From positions 620,001 to 684,000 of the forward strand of contig VFIW01000010.1 in the NCBI GenBank assembly GCA_006386115.1: 64,000 nucleotides of DNA, given 5' to 3'. The DNA comes from Globisporangium splendens (lineage: Eukaryota > Oomycota > Peronosporomycetes > Pythiales > Pythiaceae). The notes under the pieces were generated by a model. That model ran no database searches and had not been told where the DNA came from. It worked only from the letters and a program-made list of their open reading frames with translations. Both the position numbers and the translations under genes were made by a program. Shown here piece after piece: positions 11,861 through 21,913 of the stretch (position 1 is its first letter; every line of letters begins with the position of its first letter).

Positions 11861-14317
11861 ATGACATTCGCCAAGTGCATTGGTGGCGAGCCTGATCGTG
11901 ACTTTGGATCTCCGATGTCGCACGAGATGCTTCCAAGTCGACTCAAGATGCGCCAGTTGCTGGGATGGACAAAAGGAAGCAACAACAGAAGCGAGAGTGA
12001 GTCTCGATCCCAGCAACAGATTCAACAAAACAGTCTAGATTCCAGACAAAGTCAGCAGAGCCCAGCTACAGATGTTAAGCAAACCTTGTCCACGCCGTCG
12101 GCGGTGCCATACAAGGTAGAACTTTCGCCATGCACTGTGGATCTCCGTTGCCTATGAACCTCACGTATTTGCTTCTGTGTGTCATGCTCACCACAGAAAA
12201 CTGTTTCAGTAGAAACGAACAATCTCGAGGACCTGAGCTTAGACGACACCAAAGACGACAAACCAGAACAAGAAAATGATTTGGAAAACCTGGCAGCAAA
12301 GCACGGCAAACCTCTCTCGACGCCACCGTCACCCGAGCTCGCACCGCCACCACCTCCAAGCGTGGTTTACCGGAAGGGGGAGAAGAGCTTTCTTGATTTC
12401 CACCAACAGTACGCGATCACGCGGCATCTGGGCGAAGGCTCATATTCCACGGTCAAGCAGGTCACGCATCGCAAGAAAGGAGGCTTCTATGCCTGCAAGA
12501 TTGTCGACAAAGCAAGTTTGTCGGCTGTCGATCGCGCGGCTCTCAGCCAGGAAGTGCACGTGCTTTCCCAGATCAGCCACAACAATATCATGCGACTCCA
12601 CGAAGTCATCGAGGACGACACCAAATGCTACTTGGTTACCGAGCTCGCCGAGCACGGGGATTTGTTCGACCGAATCGTGAAGCAGGGCAAATTCCCTCAG
12701 CGTGAGGCTCAAAAAGTGGTCGCAGCTCTCACAGAGGCTTTGTACTATTGCCACTCGAAAAACATCATCCACCGAGACATCAAACCGGAAAACGTGCTGC
12801 TTAGTGGAGACAACGTCAAGCTCTGCGACTTTGGCTTTGCGAAGGAGTTGAGTCATTCCAGAGAGCAGTCGGTCGATTCGTGCGGGACACCAGGATACGC
12901 AGCCCCAGAGATCCTCGACGGCAAGCCATACGGGATCGAAGTGGACGTCTTCAGCCTCGGCGTGGTGATGTACATCATGATCTGCGGGTACCCTCCGTTT
13001 CCCATGAAGCTCGCGCAGTTGCGCAATCATCGGTTCAATGTACGCTTCCCCTCAAAGGACTGGGCGCATGTCGAGTCAAGCGTGAAAGAACTGGTACGTT
13101 GTCTTTACCCACTTGATGGCTGGAGAGTCGAGAATGCTCGTCCGCTAATAAACCTTGTGGTTGTTGCCCAATAGCTTATCAAGATGCTGCACATAACTCC
13201 AAGCCATCGCCCGTCGGCAGCATATCTTCGAGCGCATCCCTGGATTCGTAAGGGGAAGGAGACTTTGGACCAGCTGCGACGCGAAGCCGAAGAGCGCAAA
13301 CGCCTCGCCGACTTGACGCGCAAGCAACAAACTGCCGATGCGATCCGAAAGAAGCTCGTGATGGGAGGCTTTGAGGTCGTCAAATACGGTCGCAATGGTC
13401 TTCCTCACCGCACAAAACTTCGCCTCTCGAATGACGGGAAATCGATCACATGGCAGCCCAAGCTGTTTAAGCGCGGGCTGTTGCGATACCAGAATGCTCG
13501 AAGTATCACGAGCCTCTTTGGTATCACGAAAGATAACAACGGCAGCAGCCACCCCCAGCTCCACGTGCCGCAGGTAAACCGCCTGAGCTCATGCGAGGTA
13601 GTAAGCGGAGGAAAGCACAGCGAGCCTTCCCTCGACGACGACGGTGATGCCGACCGGAGAAAAAGCACACTGTCCAGCACTGGAAGCAACTCGAGCAACA
13701 ACAGCAGTACGTCAGACAGCAACTCTACCAACGAAAAGAAGTTGTGGTGGATGTCCTTTCGGCGTGATCGCGGGAAAGCAGAGCGCACAGCAAGCGGAGG
13801 CTTCTCTCTTTCGTTCACCACACGATCCTCAGCGTCTTCCTTCGAAGGTTCTTCCATATCTTCTCCTCCTGATAGAGCTTTTTCAGCAGCTGTGCCAGTA
13901 ACCCCATTGCCGGATAAACTCGACGATTCAGTTCATTTGAGCGACATCCGAGCCATGCTGATGGGTGACCAGTCCGAGTTCTTCACGGCGCACAAATTCA
14001 ATCTCCCGTATGGCTGCAAGCGTGCGGTAGATCCTGGATGCGTGCTCTCGGTCGCTACGCGATTCCGTGAGCTTCATCTGGAGTTCCAAAATGAAGAGAT
14101 ACGCGACGGCTTTGCGTACTTGCTGGAGCAGGTGACATTGCCGCTCCAAAAGACAGTGGCAGAAGAGAAGTCAAGATACGCAAACGTGTCTCGTGTATCA
14201 TCGAGCGAGAAAGATGATGAGATGGATGAGACGACGGAGTTTGAAGACGCGAACCAATTCGCTCACGAATGCGTCCAAGATGGCCGAGAACATAACAACA
14301 ACAATGAGAGTGAATAA
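11861..14317 (+). CDS. CAMK-type Ser/Thr protein kinase with split PH-like domain
   Basis: Three exons (11861-12115, 12197-13093, 13175-14317) give 764 residues. Residues ~1-155 are Ser/Gln/Pro-rich. The kinase domain has GEGSYSTV, the ATP lysine in YACKIV, HRDIKPENVLL, DFGFAK and GYAAPEIL, all canonical, so it should be active; the subfamily looks CAMK. After the kinase a helical Arg/Glu stretch leads to KYGRNGLPHRTKLRLSNDGK and FKRGLLRYQNARSI, which read like the first strands of a PH-like domain. A Ser/Asn-rich insert of about 120 residues follows, then DIRAMLMGDQSEFF and LEFQNEEIRDGFAYLLEQV, the second half of a PH-like fold. The split arrangement is inferred from pattern, not alignment. 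Convergent with the antiporter gene, 90 bases between stops. Confidence 0.85.
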
Positions 14318-14407
14318 TAGATTTCCCTATTGAAATATAAAAGACGTGTAAGAATGCTCTGATTGCCAGGAGTAAACATTTGAGAGCAAAAGAACTTACC
14401 GATAATT

Positions 14408-17002
14408 CTATTGAACGAACACCTTCGTGCTTTTTCGCCTTGGAGTCGTTGGCGACGAAAAACTTGCCATGTGCAGTTGATCGGAGTCGGATGCTGACCG
14501 AGTGCGTCCTGATTTGTTGCTGTCCATGATATCAGAATCTGGGCGTCGCATGATTAACGGTAGCCGAAAAATCGATTTTCTTCGTGCCAGGAGAACTTGA
14601 CGATTGAAAACGGACGAGCAGCCTAAGAAGACTGCGATCGCAGCGACGAACAGCAAGTAAATGCGGCGAGAGACGAGATTCGTTGCGTGCGCCTTGATCA
14701 TAAAAATCAGCGCAAGCTCTCCAATTTGGCACAAACCAACAGCAGCTAGGAGCGCTTTCTCCATCGAGACGTCAAAAAAGGTCATCACTGCCGTCATCGA
14801 GCATGTCTTGATCAAAATAATCAGGATAACCATCGACAGAATCTCGCCAGCATTTTTGATCAAGAAAATCGGGTTCAGAATCATTCCCACGCACGCGAAG
14901 AACATGCTTCCGAAAAGGTTCTCGATCACTCGAATCGAAGTAAATGCTGCCTTCGCGTCGCTCGATGCGTTCACGAACGCTAGACCGGCAAGGAAAGCGC
15001 CACACTCCAGCGATAAGCCGATGTACTCAGTGCAGAGAGCCATGAAAAAGCAAACTGAGACCACTCCCAGCAGGACTAAAGGTGAATGATGCACCTCTTC
15101 CATCATGACCAGGAAATGAAGCAGTCGAGGCACGACGTACAGGTGCAAAGCATACGCCATAAGCACCACGATTCCGTAAGATATGATCGCGCGCACAGCG
15201 GCAAGCCCAATCCAGCCTACGGATCGACTGGAAAACCATTCTGGAGTGCCCAAAGCGAAACTCATCAGGATATCTTGGACGGCAATAATTGCGATGACAG
15301 TCTAGAACAAAGAGATACAAGGATATTTGTTAGTTCAGTGAACGAAAAGCAAAAATGTGGCCGAAAGCACGTACTCGTCCATAAGAAGACTCCTGGATCT
15401 GGTTGGCACGAATGTACTCGTACAGCGGCGCAGTAGTCGTGAAGCACACACCGACACCAATGATCAAGCCCTCTCCAGATGACGATGACTGAATCCAACA
15501 CAAAGCGATTGAAAAACCAGTCAGAGTTCACATAAAATAACACCACCACACACAGAATAAAACAGTTCTTACCCATCCGATGTAAACAGACACGATTGCC
15601 ACCAAGATCACAATCGACGTAATATACGCGATGCCACCGATGAAGTATTTCTTGAATGCGTCGTCAAGCTTCTGTGGAGTGTACCCGGCACCGTGACCGA
15701 AGAGCAAGAAGATCGATCCAAACAGCGAGATGGTCTCCACTTCTTTGTATTGATGCACCAGACCCAAACACGACGGACCAACCAGTGCTCCACCAAGAAG
15801 ATACCCGACATTCGGCGGGATATTAAAATACGTGGCAATAATACCTCCGATAGCCGACACGCCGAGCAAGATCGCGATTTGCCCGAGCAGCTCAAAGTCG
15901 TAGTGCAGAACCGCTGGATCCGCTTTCTTTTCTGCAGCCTCGAGCTTCTTCAGTTGGACGGAAGACAACCCTGTGGTGTTACGGATATGCCCAGTCTCGT
16001 AATCGACCACCTTCATTCCGTTTTCCTCGATAAACTGTTCCTGCTCTTCCTCTTTCTTCTGCTCGAGCACCTCTTTCAGCTTCTTGGACTTTTTCTCAGA
16101 GTCTTTCTCGACGACCTCCAGCTCAAAAAGAGTGCCATTCAACCCTTCAGCGAGTTTCTTTAAATTGTTCTGATTGAGCACGAAGAGAGTCTCCACAATC
16201 AGTTTCTCATACGCATCAGTATTCGTGCGCAATAAACAAGACAGACTCGGCCTACCTGCAACACCAGCAGCTCTTGGCTAAGTCGAAAAGTTTCTCCTGA
16301 ACGCTGCTTGGAGTATCGCGAGTCCACTTTTTCATTCATTTCCTCAATACTTTGTGCGACGCTGAGTTCCAACTGCTGGAGGATCTGCAAATGCGCCTCT
16401 ACGCGATCAATCGACACATTCGCTGCTGCTTGGGCAATCGCATCATCCTGCTCGTCCCCACCCTCCAGATCTCCAAGATCGTGTGGGACGTCCTTTCGCG
16501 TCTGCGCGTCGTCTTCCTTCGTTTCCGTTGCTGCATCCTCCTCCTCACTCTTCTCTTTTTCTGGCGTAACGCTCCGCGGTGGGTCCTTCGTCACTCCAAT
16601 CGCTTCCAATTGCTCTGGCGAGAGCTCCATCCCCCGCACAGGTCGCTCGGTTTGCACAACCTTCATATCCCCTTCTTCGTCCTCGGCATCCTCTGCCTTC
16701 GTATTCGCAACCTTCGCCGGCACAGCAGTAGTCGTAACAACACGATCTTCTTCCTTCCTCAGAACCTCTTTATGCTTTTGTCCACGGGTCTTGGCGTCCA
16801 GCGCGGGCTTGTGCGTGACCACGCCTGCTCGGCGCTCGGCCTCAACCGCGGCACCCATGGCGTCCTCTGCCGCACAAACCACTGCGCACAGCAGCAGAAC
16901 CACGTGCACGGCGATGGCGACACGCGGACAGACGCCGCGTATGCGGCAATGGCGCCGCCCATGAAGACCGCGCGCGCGGGTGTCGTCATCGCGCTCCGCC
17001 AT
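14408..17002 (-). CDS. TMCO3-like CPA2 cation/proton antiporter
   Basis: Four exons: 17002-16256, about 16190 (or 16205)-15573, 15488-15375 and 15301-14408, about 790 residues. A signal peptide (VAIAVHVVLLLCAVVCA) is followed by an acidic lumenal/extracellular region, a predicted coiled coil (about residues 205-330), and a Na/H-exchanger (Kef-type) membrane domain: GYLLGGALVGPSCLG, SSGEGLIIG, AIIAVQDILMS and SLECGAFLAGLAF. This layout (signal peptide, coiled coil, CPA2 transporter) matches TMCO3 and plant KEA-like proteins, which exchange K+ or Na+ for H+. Intron 1 has no YAG acceptor: GAG at 16191 or 16206 both keep frame, so five residues are uncertain. The cytoplasmic tail is Ser/Arg-rich with likely phosphosites. 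The ATG at 17002 is the first in frame; the longer opening starts with GTG. Confidence 0.83.
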
Positions 17003-17595
17003 GCTGGCGATGGCGAGAGAAAGGGAAAGTGTGTGCACTGCTTTGTCCTGTGTTTGTTTCCCTCAGGCTGAATCTATTCGACGAGAGGTGGGCGAGACCA
17101 TCACTCCGCTGTTTGGGTTCAGAAATTGGTTAGGGAGGTATCATACCGGTATGGAATCAGTCGGATACCGGAAAAAGTAGATACCGGTATGTAGCAGAGA
17201 CAAGGGTTCTTCGATTGTCGCCTTGATATAAGGTCACACAGACATACGAACGTTACCTTATGGCAGTGCCAGTTAGAGGATGATATGCAAAATAGATGGA
17301 TTAGACCGAGGTGAAAGACTGATGTGAAGATCGTCTCATTTCTTCAATATGATCACGTATGCGACATGTTGACGAAATAGTACACAACGGCAAGGATGTC
17401 TGTCAAGTCCACCATGACGAAGCTCCCCATTCGTTCCCTGAGCAATCGCGCGACGCGGAATGATGATGAAGGAAGAGCACGCGTAGCCACTCGCTCCAGG
17501 CGCAGCTGGCGGCCACTTTCAATCGCAGGACGCTGTGAGCAACAGATCAGAAGTCGGCGTCTACAGCGCACATTGACAATCAATTGACTGACAAG
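17003..17595. promoter_or_regulatory. Bidirectional promoter region with three ATACCGG motifs
   Basis: 593 bases between the divergently transcribed antiporter and DUF1295 genes. It holds ATACCGGTAT (a perfect palindrome) at 17143-17152, ATACCGG at 17165-17171 and ATACCGGTAT again at 17181-17190. Three copies of an 7-10 base word in 48 bases is far above chance expectation, so a shared binding site is inferred. No other feature was seen. Confidence 0.4.
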
Positions 17596-18537
17596 ATGGC
17601 ATCGGCGGTCGCAGACTGGAACTTGGTGCTGCCGCATTTCCAGGCAGCATGGCACGACGCCTTGCAGACCATCCCGCTCCCGTATGCGACTGGCGATGCG
17701 CTCGCGGTCAGTATTCAGATGCTGCTCGCGGTGGTCTTCTTGTGCTGGCTCGCGAGTGTGCTCACGCACAACTACTCGTACACGGACCGGATCTGGTCGA
17801 TCACGCCGTTCGTGTTTGCATGGCACTTTGCGTTCAAGGCGTACCTGGAAGATGGCAAGTGGGACGACCGCCTCGTGATCATGTCGGTGATCTCGACGCT
17901 CTGGGGGTGCCGACTGACGTTCAACTTTGCGCGCAAAGGCGGCTACTCGCTCAAGGAAGAAGACTACCGCTGGTCCATCTTGCGTAAGCACTTGCACCCT
18001 GTGATCTACCAGATCTTCAATGTCGTGTTCATCGCCGGGTATCAGAATGTGCTACTGTACTTGATCACGTTGCCTGTGTACGCCGCGTACTTGCATCGTG
18101 TGAAGGTGACGGAAGCGGACTGGATCGCTGCTGGCGTGTTCTTGGCGCTGCTTGCCCTCGAGACCATCGCGGATCAGCAGCAATGGAACTTTTACACACA
18201 AAAGTACGCGCTCATCGCCAAGAAGCAGCCGCTCATGGGCGACTACAAGGCGGGGTTCAACCGCAGCGGGCTCTTTCGGTACAGCCGTCACCCCAACTTC
18301 TTTGCTGAGTTCTCGATCTGGTGTGTGTTTTACGTGTTCAGCGTGACGTCCTCGGGGGTGCTCGTGAACCCGACGATCGTCGGCGCAGTGCTCTTGGTGC
18401 TGCTCTTCCAAGGATCGACGATGTTCACCGAGTGGATCACGGCGTCCAAGTACCCAGAGTACAAAGTGTACCAGACGCAGGTCTCCCGCTTGATGCCCTG
18501 GTTCTCGGGACTGGCGTCCAAGAAGCGAGTGGACTAG
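17596..18537 (+). CDS. DUF1295 (steroid 5-alpha-reductase-like) membrane protein
   Basis: 313 residues, single exon, about seven hydrophobic helices. The C-terminal signature GLFRYSRHPNFFAEFSIWC and the downstream GSTMFTEWITASKYPEYKVYQ match the DUF1295 family (PF06966), part of the steroid 5-alpha-reductase/isoprenylcysteine methyltransferase fold; these usually bind a nucleotide or SAM cofactor at the membrane. Substrate unknown. The open frame extends 12 bases upstream from a TTG, but the first ATG is at 17596. Length is normal for the family. GC-rich third positions, as in CWC2 and SAR1, suggest good expression (inference). Confidence 0.88.
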   Translation: MASAVADWNLVLPHFQAAWHDALQTIPLPYATGDALAVSIQMLLAVVFLCWLASVLTHNYSYTDRIWSITPFVFAWHFAFKAYLEDGKWDDRLVIMSVISTLWGCRLTFNFARKGGYSLKEEDYRWSILRKHLHPVIYQIFNVVFIAGYQNVLLYLITLPVYAAYLHRVKVTEADWIAAGVFLALLALETIADQQQWNFYTQKYALIAKKQPLMGDYKAGFNRSGLFRYSRHPNFFAEFSIWCVFYVFSVTSSGVLVNPTIVGAVLLVLLFQGSTMFTEWITASKYPEYKVYQTQVSRLMPWFSGLASKKRVD

Positions 18538-18933
18538 ATCACTCACAGCCATGACAAATATAAAACTGAATACGAGAGGGTATGTGTTGTGGATCTCACG
18601 CCAATTTCCTCATTGCGTAGCCTCTGAAACGCACTTTCCGTCAATGCAGTTAGGGATGAAATCCCATCACAGCCATAGCCCACTGTGCTCATTCGATTTT
18701 TGATTTGTTTTGATCTCACTGTATCGAGAAACGGGAATGCACCTGGTTTAGTGCTTCCTTGGACCTTGAAGAGGGATCACGACACAGGTTTGCTTCGCGC
18801 CGAGGAAAAAGGCTTGTTGGAAGCCTTGGTTCGCTGCACAACTAGATCTCAGTTCACAATCTGCGTGAAGAAGAGCAAGTCCAAGCAAGCTGCGTGAGCG
18901 CTTTCACACGTGGGAAAAGCACCTCCGCGAGAA
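18538..18933. other. Intergenic region
   Basis: About 400 bases between two plus-strand genes. A 70-codon open frame (18685-18897) begins with GTG and has no recognisable content. I see no gene here. Confidence 0.4.
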
Positions 18934-19785
18934 ATGGAAAACTCCGATCGAAGCACCCGCATCGATCAAGCTGAAATAACCTCTTCTGCACCACGGGGAG
19001 AAGCTCCAAGAAAGAAAGCATCCAAGTCAAGCCTCCGGAAGCCAATGTTTGCTTCTGCGCTGGAAAAGGTTCGTGAGTATAACCGACAATGCCGCGATGA
19101 TGTGGAAAGCTACAAAATGAGAGATGGGGGTGTCTTTTACAGTTCATGGGCAAAGGGACACGAAGGCAGAGCCGAGTACGACTGGAGACTGGAAGATTAC
19201 GAACACGGTGGATTTCGCGTCGTCTATACTGATAAGTTGTACGAAGCAAGATATCTCAGTATGATGGAGGCACTCAGCAACTTTTTCGCCACTCAGTCGT
19301 TCAAGCCAAGTGATGGAAGCAGGATTGTGTCTGTTGGATCGGGTCCAGGAGCAGAGCTAATCGCCGCGCATGACCACTTCGGAAACCCAAGGCTCAAGTA
19401 CCTCGCTGTTGATGCTGTTGAAGCGTGGGCTGGATATGTCGAATGCCTTCAGGATGAATCATTCGCATTTCGCAAAATGGATCTGAAGAAAACCAAACGT
19501 TTGTTTGAACTGTTGCGGCGTCGGAAGGCAGAAGTTGTGATATTCGCTCACGTGTTGGTGGACTTCGGAGAGCCTTCAATTGTGAACGAATTGTTCAAGC
19601 GCGTCGAGAACTTGAAGTGCATCATTGTAGTGGATCGCTACATGCCAAATCTTGAACCGCTGAGCCTCGAGTTGAACAAACAATCAGAGATCGGAGGCGA
19701 AAACTACAAATACAAAGGTGCTGTCTACATGCGCAAGGATGAGCCAGATGACTTGAGCGCAATGATGAGCGGCTTGAGTGTTTAA
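18934..19785 (+). CDS. Putative SAM-dependent methyltransferase-like protein
   Basis: 283 residues, single exon, family not recognised. The first ~50 residues are basic and Ser-rich. The core has a Rossmann-type motif I, IVSVGSGPGAELIAAHDHF (about residues 132-150), then an acidic strand end YLAVDAVEAW (motif II-like), a motif IV-like AEVVIFAHVLVDF, and IIVVDRYMP as a later strand. That order fits class I SAM methyltransferases. The acceptor is unknown; no DPPY- or NPPY-type motif is present, which argues against a typical N-methyltransferase of DNA or protein glutamine. The start is the first ATG; the frame upstream starts at GTG and is closed by a TGA. Confidence 0.55.
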   Translation: MENSDRSTRIDQAEITSSAPRGEAPRKKASKSSLRKPMFASALEKVREYNRQCRDDVESYKMRDGGVFYSSWAKGHEGRAEYDWRLEDYEHGGFRVVYTDKLYEARYLSMMEALSNFFATQSFKPSDGSRIVSVGSGPGAELIAAHDHFGNPRLKYLAVDAVEAWAGYVECLQDESFAFRKMDLKKTKRLFELLRRRKAEVVIFAHVLVDFGEPSIVNELFKRVENLKCIIVVDRYMPNLEPLSLELNKQSEIGGENYKYKGAVYMRKDEPDDLSAMMSGLSV

Positions 19786-20041
19786 AAGGAAGACAGGAAA
19801 AGCAGAAGCGCAGTCCTCAGTCTCAAATTTGCATTGTTGCATCATTTTTGTGTGTTGTCCATAACTTGATAATTCATCTTTTCGACATCCTCGTATCTCG
19901 ATGCAATTTGTTCATTATTTTGTGACCGGAATAGAAAAGTAGTTCATGACCAAACCGATCCTCTCTTATTGCATACCTGCGTAATCGCATGTGTCCCTCC
20001 CATAACAGCAGCCACTCTCCACAACAGCAAGAGGAACGAGC

Positions 20042-21468
20042 ATGAGTCGCGCAGGGGCGACCGGCGATCTGCCGCGCAAGCTGACGGCCGTGGGCACGCT
20101 GGGTGACGTCGGCGCGGCGTACACGGTGTACGAGAAGAACTGGATCTGCGCCGAGTGCAGCAACGAGAACTACGCGCGCAGAGAGCGCTGCTACCGCTGC
20201 CGCGCGCGCAAAGTGGCGGCGCCGGATGCGCTCGTCGTGGACAGCAAGGGCGACCAGCACGCGTGGCGCGAAGCGCTCGACCCGGCCACCAACAAGATCT
20301 ACTACTACAACGTCGAGACGAACGCGACGCAGTGGGAGCGCCCGGCCGAAATGGGTGCCGCGCCGCATGGTACGTTCGTTAATGTAACATTGGAGTGTTC
20401 TGGCGGCATTTTGCTAATGGAGAGTATCATTTTCCCCTCAATATCATAGCGACGGGTTGGTTTGGTCGTGGCCGTGCGGGCGAGGAGAACGCGAGCAAAT
20501 ACGAAGAGCTGAATGAAAAGTACCTGAGTCGTCCGGCACGCAAGCAATTGGACCAGATGCCGACCAAGAACACGCACTTGGAAGGCGCGTACGAGTACAA
20601 TATCTGGTACGACAAGCACATTGGCGACCACTGGAGCAACGACCGCGGCAAGGAACCGGCGGCAACTCGGTGCGTGCTCGAGCTGGACGCGGGTAAAACC
20701 AAGGCCGACGTGGTCAGCAAGGCGAATCGGTACTTTTGCATGCACTTTGCGCGCGGCATGTGTGCGCGCGGCGCCGAGTGCAACTACTATCACAGAATAC
20801 CGACGATGGCCGATGAGAACCGCATCGGCATGATGCACGACTGCTTTGGCCGCGAGCGCCATGCGACCGACCGTGACGATATGTCGGGCGTGGGCAACTT
20901 TACGCGCAATTCTCGCACGCTGTACGTCGGCGGCCTGAAGAACGTGACTGAGACGCCCAAGCAGTTGGAGGCGACCGTGTGGAAGCATTTCCAGGAGTGG
21001 GGCGAAGTGGAGAGTGTGAACGTGATCCACCGCCTGTCGATCTGCTTTGTGCGGTATCGCCACCGCACGAGCGCCGAGTTCGCGAAGGAAGCCATGGGCA
21101 ACCAGGCGCTCGAGAACGACGAGGTGCTCAACATCCGCTGGGCGTTCGACGACCCGAATCCCGTCGCCAAGGCCGCAGCGGAGCGGTCGGACCACGACGC
21201 GATCGTCGCGATGGTGCAGTCCAAGGGTCTGAGCACCGCGGCCGCGGCGTTCAGCTACCCCGAGCAGTACGACATGCCCGCGACGAAGCGGCAGCGCATT
21301 GAAGGCGACAGCGTGGCTTCGTATCCCGACACGAATGTCCAGTACGGTGGTGGTGATGAGCAGAACGCGGACGATGAGGAGAGCAGTGCGTATGCGCAAC
21401 TGAGCTACGCAGACCCGAATGGTGGCGACGCTGGCGAGTATGACGAAGCAGGTGACGACGAGCAATGA
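20042..21468 (+). CDS. CWC2: CWC2-like pre-mRNA splicing factor with extra RanBP2 zinc finger and WW domain
   Basis: Two exons (20042-20369, 20450-21468; intron with branch-like GCTAATG) give 448 residues. The C-terminal two thirds is a clear Cwc2/RBM22-type protein of the Prp19-associated complex, which contacts U6 snRNA in the active spliceosome: a torus-like region (ARKQLDQMPTKNTHLEGAYE, YNIWYDKHIGDHWSNDRGKE), a CCCH finger (CMHFARGMCARGAECNYYH), the linker GMMHDCFGRERHATDRDDMS, and an RRM starting SRTLYVGGLKNV. Before it, exon 1 encodes a RanBP2-type zinc finger (WICAECSNENYARRERCYRC, spacing C-x2-C-x10-C-x2-C) and a WW domain (WREALDPATNKIYYYNVETN...QWERP). Yeast Cwc2 and metazoan RBM22 lack these two. 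The acidic Tyr/Gly tail is disordered. Confidence 0.9.
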
Positions 21469-21637
21469 GATAGGCGAGCATCTATAAAGTGGCACATATG
21501 ACTCGTGAAAAACAAAAAAAGGTGTTTCTTTTGATAGGAACTTTCTGATGCGCGGCTGTATGGACATGGATACGTTTGCCTTTGATAATGTTTTCGCACT
21601 CGCAACCCATAAAGCTGCTGCATTGATACTTGGGTGT

Positions 21638-21913
21638 CTATGGATCCAGGTAGCGGTACACTGGCGGAGGCGCTTTCTTGGGCTTGTCTGGCGAATATTT
21701 GCCGAGCGGTTGCTCTAGTAGCGGCTCTGAGAGCTGCGCTTCGTCGTCTCCTGCAGATGCAGCGGCATCTTGGCAGCCGTTGCGACAGAATCGCGCGAAG
21801 CAGCACTGGCGCCAGAAGCCCGCGTGCACAAAGATGAGGATCAGCGCCGCGAACCAGAGCCACCACGCGATGCCACGCCATCGGGTCTGGCGAGCAGATC
21901 TCGTGGCCGTCAT
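21638..21913 (-). CDS. Small single-pass membrane protein with PPxY motif
   Basis: 91 residues, single exon. One strong hydrophobic helix (GIAWWLWFAALILIFVHAGF, about residues 14-33), then a Cys-rich juxtamembrane stretch (CCFARFCRNGC), an acidic linker and a proline-rich end containing PPPVY, a PPxY motif of the kind bound by WW domains of NEDD4-type ubiquitin ligases. A different frame directly upstream, without ATG, reads as a very good signal peptide (poly-Leu, then SRVRA and ECWLRNDGHEICSPDP). Joined by a small frame change, the two would look like a type I membrane protein of the VOPP1/WBP1 kind. I annotate only the ATG-started part; function unknown. Confidence 0.5.
   Translation of the reverse strand: MTATRSARQTRWRGIAWWLWFAALILIFVHAGFWRQCCFARFCRNGCQDAAASAGDDEAQLSEPLLEQPLGKYSPDKPKKAPPPVYRYLDP

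Noticed and set aside
18685..18897. A 70-codon frame before the methyltransferase-like gene.
   Set aside because: It begins with GTG, has no domain, and a TGA separates it from the downstream gene.
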